Below are positions 51,915 to 60,688 of a DNA stretch of 64,000 nt, one piece after another (the stretch's first letter is position 1; each line of letters opens with the position of its first letter). The translations under genes and the position numbers were made by a program. Under the pieces are notes generated by a model. That model did no database searches, had not been told where the DNA came from, and saw nothing but the letters and a program-made list of their open reading frames with translations. Source of the DNA: Pyramidobacter porci (GTDB lineage: Bacteria; Synergistota; Synergistia; Synergistales; Dethiosulfovibrionaceae); the NCBI RefSeq assembly GCF_009695745.1, contig NZ_VUNH01000002.1, positions 233,036 through 297,035 on the forward strand, given 5' to 3'.

Positions 51915-51996
51915 CAGATCTTGTTTTACGGTGCGTTTGCTATAGCGACAGCACAGGCCGGAGCGAGAGCGCTGCGGCGAAAGGACGTGAACGACC

Positions 51997-53376
51997 ATGA
52001 GCGCGCTGAAAAAAATTCCCCGCCTCGTCGTCGCCGCCACGCAGAGCGGCTGCGGCAAGACCACGCTCACCTGCGGCATCCTCGCCGCCCTGAAAAAGCG
52101 CGGCCTGGCCGCGCAGGCCTACAAGATCGGCCCCGATTACATCGACCCCGGCTATCTGACGCAGGCCAGCGGACGGCCGGCGCACAATCTCGACACCTGG
52201 CTGATGGACGAGGCGGCGATGGCGCGCCTGTTCGCGGAAAATTCTTCGCAAGCCGATCTCGCCGTCGTCGAAGGCGTGATGGGGCTGTACGACGGCGGGC
52301 GCGGCGGCGTCAGCAGCACCGCGGAGATCGCCAAAAAGCTGCGCGCTCCCGTGGCGCTGGTGATCGACTGCAAGTCGATGGGTGACAGCGCCGCCGCATT
52401 GGCGCTGGGATTTCGTGAATACGACCGCGGCGTCGACCTGTGCGGCGTGATCCTCAACCGACTCGGCTCGGACGCGCACCGCGACATGATCGCGAAAGCC
52501 ATGGAGCGCCTCGGCATCCCTGTGCTGGGGGCGCTGAAACGCGACGAACGGCTCGCCGTCTCGGAACGCCACCTCGGCCTGCTGCCCGCGGAGGAAAACG
52601 AGACGCACGGTTTCGACGCGCTGGTCGAGTGCGTGGAACGCTCCGTCGACCTCGACGCGCTGCTGAAAATCGCCGCCGGAGCACCGAATCTGGAATTCTC
52701 TTCCCGCCCCGCCGCGCCCGCGGCGGAACGCCGGGCCGTGATTGGCGTGGCGCGCGACAAGGCCTTTTCGTTTTATTACCCGGAAAGCCTTGCCGAGCTG
52801 GAGCGCGCCGGAGCGCGGCTCGTTTTTTTCAGTCCCTTGAACGACGAGCGCCTCCCCGACGCGGACGGCCTGATCTTCGGCGGCGGTTTCCCGGAGATGT
52901 TCGCCGCACGTCTCGCCGCCAACGGCGCGATGAAAAGCGAACTCGCCGCGGCGGCCCGCCTCGGCATGCCGATCTACGCCGAATGCGGCGGCTACATGTA
53001 CCTGACGCGTTCGCTGACCGACTTCGACGGGCGCGAGTTCGCCATGGCCGGTCTGATTCCCGCTGCCTGCCGCATGAATCCCAGGCTGCAGACCGTCGGC
53101 TACGTGGAGGCCACGGCCCTGCGCGATTCCGTTCTCTGTCCCGCCGGGACCGTCGCGCGCGGCCACGAGTTCCATTTTTCTTCGGCGCAGCCCGACGCGG
53201 GAACGGAAGCGGACGCCGCCTGGCGCTTCGTCAAAAAACGCGCCGGTGCGAGCTACGCCGCCGGTTACGCGAGCGCGAACGTGCTGGCCTCGTATCTCCA
53301 CCTGCACTTCGCCGGCAACCCGCAGCTGGCCCGCAACTTTGTGGATGTCTGTGAGCGCTTCGCCCGCCGCAAATAA
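51997..53376 (+). CDS. cbiA: Cobyrinate a,c-diamide synthase
   Basis: A 459-residue glutamine amidotransferase that amidates carboxylates a and c of cobyrinate using ATP. The N-terminal nucleotide motif is VVAATQSGCGKTTLTCGIL (about 9-27), with IGPDYIDPGYLTQASGR and GVMGLYDGG following; the class I glutaminase domain at the C-terminal end has LIFGGGFPEMFAA and the nucleophile in YAECGGYMYLTR. It is separated from hemB by the repeat region, so may have extra expression control. Confidence 0.94.
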   Translation: MSALKKIPRLVVAATQSGCGKTTLTCGILAALKKRGLAAQAYKIGPDYIDPGYLTQASGRPAHNLDTWLMDEAAMARLFAENSSQADLAVVEGVMGLYDGGRGGVSSTAEIAKKLRAPVALVIDCKSMGDSAAALALGFREYDRGVDLCGVILNRLGSDAHRDMIAKAMERLGIPVLGALKRDERLAVSERHLGLLPAEENETHGFDALVECVERSVDLDALLKIAAGAPNLEFSSRPAAPAAERRAVIGVARDKAFSFYYPESLAELERAGARLVFFSPLNDERLPDADGLIFGGGFPEMFAARLAANGAMKSELAAAARLGMPIYAECGGYMYLTRSLTDFDGREFAMAGLIPAACRMNPRLQTVGYVEATALRDSVLCPAGTVARGHEFHFSSAQPDAGTEADAAWRFVKKRAGASYAAGYASANVLASYLHLHFAGNPQLARNFVDVCERFARRK

Positions 53377-53429
53377 AAATCCAGCCTGAACGCCTCCCCG
53401 CCGGGAGATAACGTTCGGGCTGGATTTTT
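53375..53429. terminator. Terminator between cbiA and the RpiR-type gene
   Basis: AAAAATCCAGCCTGAACG (53375-53392) pairs with 53412-53429 with a single unpaired base and ends in T5; it serves convergent genes. Confidence 0.9.
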
Positions 53430-53439
53430 ATGTGGAAAA

Positions 53440-54312
53440 TCAATACCGCAGCGAGTAGACGGGGTGGTACAGGCGCTCGTCGCGAAGGATCCTGCTCTGC
53501 TCGGCCAGCGCTTCCATGGCCGCGTCGCCCATGTCGATGGAGAGGCGCGAGGTGAGGATGTGGATCAAAAACAGCGGCCCGATCAGGCTGCTGCCGAAGG
53601 TGGGGCTGTTGTCGCTGACGAAGAACGACAGGTCGGCGTCGCTGCAGATCGGCGCGGCGGGGCTGTCGGTGACGGTGACGATTTTGGCGCCGTTGCGCCG
53701 GCCGCGCTGCAGCGCCTCGGTGAGCAGCACCGAGTAGCTGGGCAGGTCGAAGGCGATGATCAAATCGCTTTTGCGGATGCTGCGGGCCTGCTCGATCAGC
53801 GTCAGACAGCCGGAACCGGGGTACATCTGGTGGGCGCGCAGCCCCAGCTCGCGCAGGCGGCTGTGCAGGCATTCGGCCATCATGCCGGAGATGCTCCAGC
53901 CGGCGCAGTAGATCGCCTCGGCCGATTTGACGAGCTCGCAGAACGAACGCACGTCTTCGACGCGCAGGCGGTTCCACGTGTCTTCGAGATTGGCGTGCTC
54001 CATCTGGCGGATGCGCTCCGAAAGATCGCCCTCCTCGCTCATGGCGCGGGCCAGCATCGCCGCGGGATTGACCTGTTCGAGCACCGATTCCTTGAGCGCG
54101 CTCTTGAGGTCGGCGTAGCCCTTGAAGCCGAGAATGCGCGCTACGCGCACGAGCTGTGCCTTGGAGACGTTCAGCTGTTCGGCGACGTCGCCGATGGAGA
54201 CGAAGGCCGCCTCGCGCATGTGGGTGAGAAGGTATTCGACGACGCGGCGCGCCTTGGAGGGCATCGAGTCCAGATTGCTGCGCAAAAGTTCCTGCAATTT
54301 ATTCGCTTCCAA
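53440..54312 (-). CDS. MurR/RpiR family transcriptional regulator
   Basis: A 290-residue regulator with an N-terminal HTH-6 domain (about 1-77; AAFVSIGDVAEQLNVSKAQLVRVARILGFKGYADLK) and a C-terminal SIS sugar-isomerase-like domain (about 120-260; YCAGWSISGMMAECL, later KIVTVTDSPAAPICSDADL). RpiR-type proteins usually respond to phosphosugars or amino sugars. AGAGGTG precedes the ATG. Its target is not evident from position. Confidence 0.9.
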   Translation of the reverse strand: MEANKLQELLRSNLDSMPSKARRVVEYLLTHMREAAFVSIGDVAEQLNVSKAQLVRVARILGFKGYADLKSALKESVLEQVNPAAMLARAMSEEGDLSERIRQMEHANLEDTWNRLRVEDVRSFCELVKSAEAIYCAGWSISGMMAECLHSRLRELGLRAHQMYPGSGCLTLIEQARSIRKSDLIIAFDLPSYSVLLTEALQRGRRNGAKIVTVTDSPAAPICSDADLSFFVSDNSPTFGSSLIGPLFLIHILTSRLSIDMGDAAMEALAEQSRILRDERLYHPVYSLRY

Positions 54313-54460
54313 TGGATAACACCTCTTTCATCGCTAATAAACAAAAGTACATTAATATTTTACAAAAAGCGGTGCCGTCCGTCAACGGCAAAAATCCGCC
54401 GATCGGGAAAACGGAAATTTTTTTTGCCGGCCAAGCGCCGTAATCGCCCCGAACGCCACA

Positions 54461-54502
54461 AAAAACGGGGAGCGCCGAAAAAATTCCGGCGTTCCCCGTT
54501 TT
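54461..54502. terminator. Terminator of the PDZ-like protein gene
   Basis: AAAAACGGGGAGCGCCG (54461-54477) pairs with 54487-54502 with one mismatch. Read leftward the stem is followed by TTTTTTGTGG. Confidence 0.8.
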
Positions 54503-54513
54503 CGCTCGATGAA

Positions 54514-55518
54514 TCAGCCAAGGATGGCGGCCAGCAGTTCAAGCACACGAAGCGCGGCGTTCAAAGCGGAGCTTTTCCCGGGCGCGCCGCCGTCTTCGGG
54601 CGACTTCTCCGGAGCGCCGGCGGGCTGTTCCGCCTTGGCCTTTTCCTGTTCAAGCCAGCGCTCGTAGATGGCCTCGATTTCGGCGGCGTACTTTTTCGAT
54701 CCGGCGACCGTGTAATATTCGCAGTCCGCCGCCGTGGTGTAGGTATACCCCTTTTTGCCGGGGGACATCGGCGCCAGCGCGACGATCGCGCCGCCGGCGT
54801 GGTCGCGCTCGCCGGGGACGGGACGGTAGACGATCATGACGAGATGCTCGTCCTCGCGGGTCGCCCTGACCTTTTCGGCAACTTTAGGATGCATCACTTC
54901 GTAAGAGGCGTTCAGCAGGTCGAAAATCGTCCAATCCTTACCCGCGAAGGCGATCAGAAAATCGCCCAGCTGCAGCCCCGCGCCGACCGCCTGCCCGCCG
55001 GGCGTCAGCTTGGTGACGCGGGTCAGGCACACGCCCTTGGCGGCGGGCGCTTTCTTTTGCTGTTTCAGATAATTCTCCAGCGGGATGGGACGGAACGGCA
55101 GCGTGTTGGTGTCGGCGCTGCCGATCGTGGCGTTGTTGCCGGCGCGGTATTCGGTGCGGCCCCCGAGCGGCACGGCGTAGCCGATGACGCTGCCGTTCGC
55201 GCTCTTGTAGGTATGGCGTCCGCCCAGCTCTTCCACGCGGGCGATAGGGGCGTTGCGGGCGTCGCGATATTCCCAGTAGTTGCCCACCTTGCGCACGGTG
55301 CCGAGCGTGGCGTTGTTCGGCGCGGTGTAGGTCAGCACTCCGCCCATCGTCTTCGCGTAGCCGGCGACTTTGCCGCCCACGCGGTATTCGACGCCGTTGC
55401 CGAACGTGCGTCCCGTGTACCTGACGCCGCCGACGGTGACGTCGATATTATAGGCGAAACCCGCGGCGGCGGACGACGCCAGCGCGAAAACGCAGAGGAA
55501 CAGAAATATCTTTCTCAT
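54514..55518 (-). CDS. Exported protein with short tandem repeats and a PDZ-like domain
   Basis: A 334-residue protein with a signal peptide (RKIFLFLCVFALASSAAAGFA). Residues ~25-145 are about six degenerate repeats of roughly 20 residues with a GG-x-x-Y-x-A-x-N-x-x-x-G pattern (for example GGVLTYTAPNNATLG and GGRTEYRAGNNATIG), a likely beta-strand ladder. A PDZ-like segment follows at about 160-240 (LTRVTKLTPGGQAVGAGLQLGDFLIAFAG), and the C-terminal end is Ala/Glu/Lys-rich. No catalytic domain is seen. GGAGG precedes the ATG. Function unknown. Confidence 0.75.
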   Translation of the reverse strand: MRKIFLFLCVFALASSAAAGFAYNIDVTVGGVRYTGRTFGNGVEYRVGGKVAGYAKTMGGVLTYTAPNNATLGTVRKVGNYWEYRDARNAPIARVEELGGRHTYKSANGSVIGYAVPLGGRTEYRAGNNATIGSADTNTLPFRPIPLENYLKQQKKAPAAKGVCLTRVTKLTPGGQAVGAGLQLGDFLIAFAGKDWTIFDLLNASYEVMHPKVAEKVRATREDEHLVMIVYRPVPGERDHAGGAIVALAPMSPGKKGYTYTTAADCEYYTVAGSKKYAAEIEAIYERWLEQEKAKAEQPAGAPEKSPEDGGAPGKSSALNAALRVLELLAAILG

Positions 55519-55557
55519 AAAATGGCCTCCTCGATTCGATCTTTTCCCGACGGAAAA

Positions 55558-56013
55558 TCACTCGCCGAACTCTTCGCTCTCCCCGCCGCCGTCGGACCAC
55601 TCGCGCATCAGCACGGCCCAGGCGAACTGGTCGGCCTGGTACTCGTAGCTGTTCATGTTGGCATTGGTCTGCGACCAGAAGTAGCAGCCGCGGCTGTCGT
55701 GAAGCAGATGGTGGATCTCGTGGAACAGGGCGAAACTCTGCCAGAAGCGGGGCAGGCGGCTGTTGAGGTGGATGCGGCAGCGGCGCAGCTCGCGATTGGT
55801 GTAGGTGAAGCCCCACATGTCGGGGCCCATCGGCACGCGCGCCGTCTCGACCTCGAGAGAAACGCGCTCTTCCAGCTTGGCCAGCGCGCCGAACTCGTCC
55901 AATCCCTGCCACTCCGCCGCCTCTTTCAGGATCGACGGCTCGATGTACCGGGGCGGCGGCGGAAGAACAAATTCCTCTTCGTCACTAATTTCTGACGCCC
56001 TTTGCTCTGCCAC
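55558..56013 (-). CDS. ImmA/IrrE-type metallopeptidase
   Basis: A 151-residue zinc peptidase of the ImmA/IrrE family. The motif HEIHH-L lies near residue 99 in FALFHEIHHLLHDSRG, with a second acidic site in YEYQADQFAWAVLM as the third ligand. Family members cut repressor proteins to release mobile-element or stress genes. GTG at 56013 has AGGCGAG upstream and overlaps the regulator gene by 29 bases; an ATG at 56049 has no ribosome site. It should act on the adjacent XRE regulator. Confidence 0.82.
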   Translation of the reverse strand: MAEQRASEISDEEEFVLPPPPRYIEPSILKEAAEWQGLDEFGALAKLEERVSLEVETARVPMGPDMWGFTYTNRELRRCRIHLNSRLPRFWQSFALFHEIHHLLHDSRGCYFWSQTNANMNSYEYQADQFAWAVLMREWSDGGGESEEFGE

Positions 56014-56371
56014 GCTTCGGCTCGCCTTCCCAGTCCGACAGAGCGGCATCGATCAGCCGGTGGACCATGTGTACGTCCTTTTCGGAGAGCTTGTGGCTGC
56101 GGTACCAGATTTCCATCGGCTTGGGACCGGCGAAGAGCTCTTCCAGCTGCAAACGACCGCCGTTGTCGCGGGGAAACTCCTCGAGCAGGTCCGAGGTCTC
56201 CACGCCGAGCCTGTCGGCAAGACGGTGGAGCAGTTTCATCGAAGGACTGCGGCGATTGCTCTCGAGCGCCTGAATGTAAATTCTGCTGACTTCCGTCGCG
56301 TCGGCGAGCTGCTGCTGCGTCATCTTGAGCGCCTTGCGAAGCGTACGGATCCGAAGACCTAGAGTCATCAA
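55985..56371 (-). CDS. XRE family transcriptional regulator
   Basis: A 128-residue regulator with an N-terminal helix-turn-helix (residues about 6-62; LRKALKMTQQQLADATEVSRIYIQALESNRRSPS) and a short C-terminal region of helical character, unlike the S24 repressors. GGAGG lies 8 bases before the ATG. It is the first gene of a two-gene unit with the ImmA-like peptidase, the known arrangement of ImmR/ImmA pairs in mobile elements, and faces a LysR gene. Confidence 0.85.
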   Translation of the reverse strand: MMTLGLRIRTLRKALKMTQQQLADATEVSRIYIQALESNRRSPSMKLLHRLADRLGVETSDLLEEFPRDNGGRLQLEELFAGPKPMEIWYRSHKLSEKDVHMVHRLIDAALSDWEGEPKRGRAKGVRN

Positions 56372-56395
56372 AAAGACCTCCCTGTTGATTAGTGT

Positions 56396-56434
56396 ACAAG
56401 TACTATACTACAATAAATTTCTGTTGACAAGTAC
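56396..56434. promoter_or_regulatory. Direct-repeat operator and promoter of the XRE-ImmA pair
   Basis: ACAAGTAC occurs at 56396-56403 and 56427-56434, 31 bases (three helical turns) apart. On the minus strand TTGTCA, 17 bases and TATAGT form a promoter inside them, so the XRE protein could shut off its own gene. Confidence 0.5.
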
Positions 56435-56517
56435 CCCAAACGGCGAATTTCATGTATAATGTCTCTGACACTTCATTCTTTTTATTTATAGACTTTGACG
56501 GCAAGGGAGCTGATTAC

Positions 56518-57411
56518 ATGGATTTCAAGGAATTGGAGACGTTCGTTTCCATCGTGGAAAAGGGAAGCATATCCGCTGCCGCCGCTGCTCTGGGGGTTTC
56601 GCAGCCGGCCGTGAGCAAACGCGTGGCCCGCATCGAAGCGGAAATGGGCGCTTCCATGTTCGCCAACGGGCACAAACACTCCACGCTCACGTCGGAAGGC
56701 GCGGTGCTCTACAAAGCGGCGCTGAAGATGCTGGATACCCGCAAGAAAGCGCGGATCCAGATCGCCGAGATCTCTCAGGAACTTTACGGCACGGTGCGCA
56801 TCAGCGCCAGTTCCATCCCCGGCGATTTCATTCTGCCGGAGGTCCTCGTGGAATTCATGGAAAAGCATCCCGGCGTGAGCGTTCAGGTCACGCAAGGCGA
56901 TTCGCAGTCGGCGCTCGAGGACCTTTCCGACAAAAAAGCCGACCTTGCCGTGATTGGCTCCGACCGGAACCTGCCGGGTTTCACCAGCCTGCCCTTTTAT
57001 CACGACGAGCTGGTGCTGATCGTCAACCGCAATCATCCGCTCGCCGCGAGAAAATACATCCCCATGGAAGAGATCGGCGGGCTCAAACTTGTGGGACGCA
57101 CCTCCGGCTCGGGCAGCCGCCAGACATGGGAGCGCGTTTACAAGAGCCGCACGGGCAATTTCAAAGAGCCGGAGCTGCAGTTCGGCCACACCATGGGCGT
57201 GGTCAACGCCGTCGCTAACGGTGCTGAAGCGGGCATCGTCTCGCGTTTCGCCGCTCAAACCTCGCCGGCCGTCGCCGTGCTGACCTTCAAACCGGCAGTG
57301 TATCGCGCTTTCCATCTCGTCTACGGCCTGTGCGAGACCAAGGCTGTGGAAGTGTTGATCTCTTTTCTGATCCAGAAAGCCGAACAACAGCAGTTGAGCC
57401 AGCCGCAGTAA
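56518..57411 (+). CDS. LysR family transcriptional regulator
   Basis: A 297-residue regulator: N-terminal winged helix (residues 1-60; FKELETFVSIVEKGSISAAAAALGVSQPAVSKRVARIE) and a C-terminal substrate-binding domain (about 90-295; RISASSIPGDFILPEVLVEFM, then SLPFYHDELVLIV). The order and length are normal for LysR. AAGGGAG precedes the ATG at 56518; an upstream in-frame start at 56452 carries no ribosome site. Its target genes are not clear. Confidence 0.9.
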   Translation: MDFKELETFVSIVEKGSISAAAAALGVSQPAVSKRVARIEAEMGASMFANGHKHSTLTSEGAVLYKAALKMLDTRKKARIQIAEISQELYGTVRISASSIPGDFILPEVLVEFMEKHPGVSVQVTQGDSQSALEDLSDKKADLAVIGSDRNLPGFTSLPFYHDELVLIVNRNHPLAARKYIPMEEIGGLKLVGRTSGSGSRQTWERVYKSRTGNFKEPELQFGHTMGVVNAVANGAEAGIVSRFAAQTSPAVAVLTFKPAVYRAFHLVYGLCETKAVEVLISFLIQKAEQQQLSQPQ

Positions 57412-57985
57412 AAAAAGAAGGTGTGCACGTTTTCGCTGCGTCATTTCAGTCGTTTTTCCTGCGAGAAAGGACGCCGCCGCGGAGAAAACGCGGAAACAAG
57501 GGCATCTCCATTCATGCCGACGAGCGATGAAAGCGCTGGATGAGCTTCGAGAGGGCGGGGGTTGAGAAAATCCACCGCGCGAGTTGCGCAGGCCGCGCAA
57601 CAGTCGAGGCCGCCTTGCGCGAGGGAAGACCTTTGGAAACGCTCCGGGCATAGGGGCGATGCGTTCCGGTCGAGAAAACCGTATCAAGTGTCGGCGGAGG
57701 CGCGAACGTCGTGTACCGGTCGTTTTTGTTCCGCGTGGAACATTTTATATGCTAGAGGTCCGATGAGGAATAGTCAGCGGACCTCGTTGCTTTATGTCCC
57801 GGTGGAAAACTTCGGTGGTTTTGATGCCGCTTCTTGATGGGAATGACGATGGGAGATACGTCCGCCATCCGAGAGGCTACAGGTACGGGATTCTTTCGAC
57901 CGCTGCGCGTTCTGTGTTGTAGTTCGCTTTGTGAGACGCCTTTGGAGGACATGGAGAACATTCGCGTTTGCGCCGAGGAACAACG
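57412..57985. other. Gap of 574 bp with repeat and hairpins
   Basis: Besides the parS-like site it holds the hairpin GAGGTCCG/CGGACCTC (57755-57762, 57778-57785) and, at about 57896-57940, a segment resembling the interior of 12493-12582 (CGACCGCTGCGC, then AGTTCGCTTTG). No reading frame looks like a gene. Confidence 0.45.
57727..57742. promoter_or_regulatory. Second parS-like site
   Basis: TGTTCCGCGTGGAACA differs from the palindrome at 12294-12309 by one central base. It is intergenic. Confidence 0.5.
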
Positions 57986-58932
57986 TCACTCGTTTTCCTC
58001 GAATTCCGCGTAGGCGACCAGCGGATCGCCGCGTTTGACGCCGAGAGTGCTCGTATAGTACATGATCGTGGTGCCGAACTGGGCGCGGAACTCTTGGATC
58101 GAGCAGCCGTTCAGGTCGCTGAGCGTGCCGAGACGCGTGCTGGCAGCGACAGCATGGCCAGCTTGGACCGTTGGGACCCAGAAACCGTCGGCGGGCGATT
58201 CGTCGTAGACGGCGCGCCGGCTTTCGCGCTGTGCGGCGTTGATCGCCGCCGTACGCTCGTCATGCCGAGAAAATCCATGAGGTTGTGCAGGCTCTCCCGG
58301 CACCGCCGGATCAGCTCCGGCGCCCAGCGCCCCAGCACACCGAGTTCCAGCAATATCGTCGGCATGCCGCACTGCGCCGCCCAGCCGTAAAGGCTGTTCT
58401 TCGCCGAAGAACGTACCCGGTAGGGGGCCGGTAGGCGGCATGCTGCCTCGCGCGAGCGGGCGCTTACTTCCGGCTGCGCTGCGGCGGGAAAGAGCACCAG
58501 CGGCGTCAGATCTTCGTTGATGTCATCGCCGTGCAGATCGATCAGGAAATCGACGCCGGGATAGATCTGTTGCTCGACGACGTAGGCCAGCTGCTGGCTC
58601 AGCGTGCCGTCCGGCGAGCCGGGAAAAAACGGTTCAGGTTTTTGCCGTCCTGCGGCACTACCTGCTTGGCTTCGACGCAAAATCCCAAGGGATTGACCAA
58701 TGGCAGCACGATCAGGCTGCCGTGCAGCACCGCCGGATCCAGCTCGTCGAAAAAGGAGCCGATCGTCTTCGGCCCTCACGAACTCGCAGTCGTGCATGCC
58801 GGTAGTGACAACCAGTGTCGGCCCCGCGGAAGCGCCGCGGAGGCACAATGGCGGGATTGTCGCCGTTTCGTGGACGGCAAGACTCGTCTTGAGCTTTTGC
58901 CCCTGCGGGCAGAGCGAAAGCAGTTTATTCAT
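57986..58932 (-). pseudogene. Frameshifted succinylglutamate desuccinylase/aspartoacylase family gene
   Basis: Reading leftward from an ATG at 58932, family sequence is spread over three frames. The start (TTGMHDCEFV, the zinc motif region) shifts at about 58771-58780 to a frame reading LIVLPLVNPLGFCVEAKQVV; a second shift at the A6 tract 58624-58629 returns to the first frame (FPGSPDGTLSQQLAYVV, LIDLHGDD); a third near 58255 leads to AVYDESPADGFWVPTV and the end at 57986. There are no in-frame stops within segments. It is either a recent pseudogene or has sequencing errors at homopolymers. Confidence 0.75.
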
Positions 58933-59019
58933 GATATCTCCTTAATGTAAGATTAAGATTGATTATATTACATAAAATGTATCAATCGTCGTCCTTTGTG
59001 TCGGCGCTTAGCCGTACAA

Positions 59020-59064
59020 AAAGAGTCTCCTGTCAGGAAAAAATTTCCCGCGAGAAGACTCTTT
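59020..59064. terminator. Hairpin between the broken gene and the peptidase gene
   Basis: AAAGAGTCT (59020-59028) pairs with AGACTCTTT (59056-59064), downstream of the leftward M20 peptidase gene. Confidence 0.6.
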
Positions 59065-59162
59065 GTTGCAGGGATTGTGTGTAGTAGCAAAACACTGCAG
59101 AACGTTTTACTGAGCTCGCCGTGCGTTTTTCTTGGTTTGCGGTCTTGTTTATTGCGCTTGAA

Positions 59163-60632
59163 CTAAAATTTTGTCTTCTGGCACTCTGCGAGGGAGAGAA
59201 TCAGCAATGCGAGTTGCTTTTTGTAATGAGCCACGTTTACCGCTTCGTCGGCGGCGTGCGCTCCGCCGTGTCCCGGAGGAAACATACCAGCAGGTGTGAC
59301 CGGCTCCGGTTCCAGGCGGAAGCCATAACCGAACCCGTTCGGAAGCATCCGAGCGTATGTGCCTCCTGCAATTGTAAAGGGGTGAGCGCTCTGCCCAGTG
59401 AACGTGTTGTAAGTATTCATCAGATTGACGAGCAATGGATGATCTTTCGGGGAATATCCGGGAGTTTTTCCCGAGAACCTGACAAGCTGCATATCGTGCT
59501 TCTGCAAGGTACGCGTGATTGCGCTGATCAAGGGATCATGCCGACCAAGAGCGATGGGATAGCGGATGTTGAATGTGACGCTGCAGAGTCGGTCTTCCAT
59601 TGACAGCAAAGAAGCGACCGTCGTTAATTTCCCGCTGATTTCGTCCTGAGCCGCGATCTCCAGACCTTCACCGTAAATATTGCTGGAAAGTTGCGCGAAA
59701 TCCCTAAATAGTTTTATCGTCCCGGGAGCGAGCGCATCGGCCAAACAGCGATGCAGCGATTCGCAGCCGGGAAGCGTGCCGCTAGCGGCCGCAAAAAGAC
59801 GATATATGGCATTCTCGCTGTTTTCTGGATGCGCGGCGTGCTTAGACAACCCCTGCGTCTCGACGGCGATTTTCCCGGCGCCAGACGTGACTGCGAGCCA
59901 ATCAGGGAGCGCTTCGGGAATCGGCGCGTGCGAAAGGGCACGAATTTCCATGCGCGCGCGTCCGGCAACCGAATTCTCGCTTTCGCCTCCGCTCAGACTC
60001 AACACGTTTTCACAAAGCGGCTTGCGGCCGCCGACGACAATGCTGAGAATACCCTTTTCTCCGTAACAGACGGGATAGCGAGAATCGAGCACAAGGTTCA
60101 TCTTGGGAAAGGGGATATCGTGTTCTTTCAGCCAGAGGACGTCTGACATACCCTTTTCCTCTTCCAACCCCAAATATAAACTGATATGGTGTTTTTGCTC
60201 AATCCTTAAATCTTGCAGACATTTCAAGGCATAAAGAGCGGCGACGGCCGGACCTTTATCGTCTCTGACGCCGCGCCCGATGAGAAAACCTTTGTCGATG
60301 ACGGGAGCAAATGGTTTGTATTTCCAATCGTGTCCCGCCGGAACGACATCCAAATGTCCCCAAATGCCGATGTCGGGCCGGCGGTTTGCATCCGACTGAC
60401 GGGTGTCTACGCGAATAACGCGGTCATCGTAAGACGTGCAAGTATAACCAAAATCTTTTGCCAGTTGGCAGAATTCGCTCTGGACCTTACGACAGCCTTG
60501 TCCGTAAGGCTTGACGTCGCTTTCCGGTTCCGCGACGCTGTTGATGGAAACGAGACGTTTCACGCTGGCGATGATTCTCTCTTCGTATTGCTCAATCCAC
60601 TTTTCTATGCTGTTGAAATAATATTGATTCAT
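59163..60632 (-). CDS. M20 family dipeptidase (PepV/CNDP-like)
   Basis: A 489-residue zinc peptidase. GIWGHLDVVPAG (about 90-101) gives the first metal histidine and bridging aspartate region; GRGVRDDKGPAVAALYALK (about 114) carries the bridging Asp; LGLEEEKGM (about 144) supplies the catalytic Glu; a late AGGTYARMLPNGFGYGF and GHGGAHAADE carry further ligands. A lid domain interrupts in the middle. AGAGGAA precedes the ATG at 60632. It is downstream of abgT and likely hydrolyses the imported acyl-amino acid or peptide. Confidence 0.9.
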   Translation of the reverse strand: MNQYYFNSIEKWIEQYEERIIASVKRLVSINSVAEPESDVKPYGQGCRKVQSEFCQLAKDFGYTCTSYDDRVIRVDTRQSDANRRPDIGIWGHLDVVPAGHDWKYKPFAPVIDKGFLIGRGVRDDKGPAVAALYALKCLQDLRIEQKHHISLYLGLEEEKGMSDVLWLKEHDIPFPKMNLVLDSRYPVCYGEKGILSIVVGGRKPLCENVLSLSGGESENSVAGRARMEIRALSHAPIPEALPDWLAVTSGAGKIAVETQGLSKHAAHPENSENAIYRLFAAASGTLPGCESLHRCLADALAPGTIKLFRDFAQLSSNIYGEGLEIAAQDEISGKLTTVASLLSMEDRLCSVTFNIRYPIALGRHDPLISAITRTLQKHDMQLVRFSGKTPGYSPKDHPLLVNLMNTYNTFTGQSAHPFTIAGGTYARMLPNGFGYGFRLEPEPVTPAGMFPPGHGGAHAADEAVNVAHYKKQLALLILSLAECQKTKF

Positions 60633-60688
60633 GGATATTCCTCTTCTGACAAACGCGGCAAGTACGCTGAGGCGCACTTGCCGCTGTT

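Noticed and set aside
53464..55995. 843-codon plus-strand open frame
   Set aside because: It lies antisense to the RpiR and PDZ-like genes and reads as Ala/Arg/Gly/His-rich sequence without any family motif; it is a by-product of high GC.
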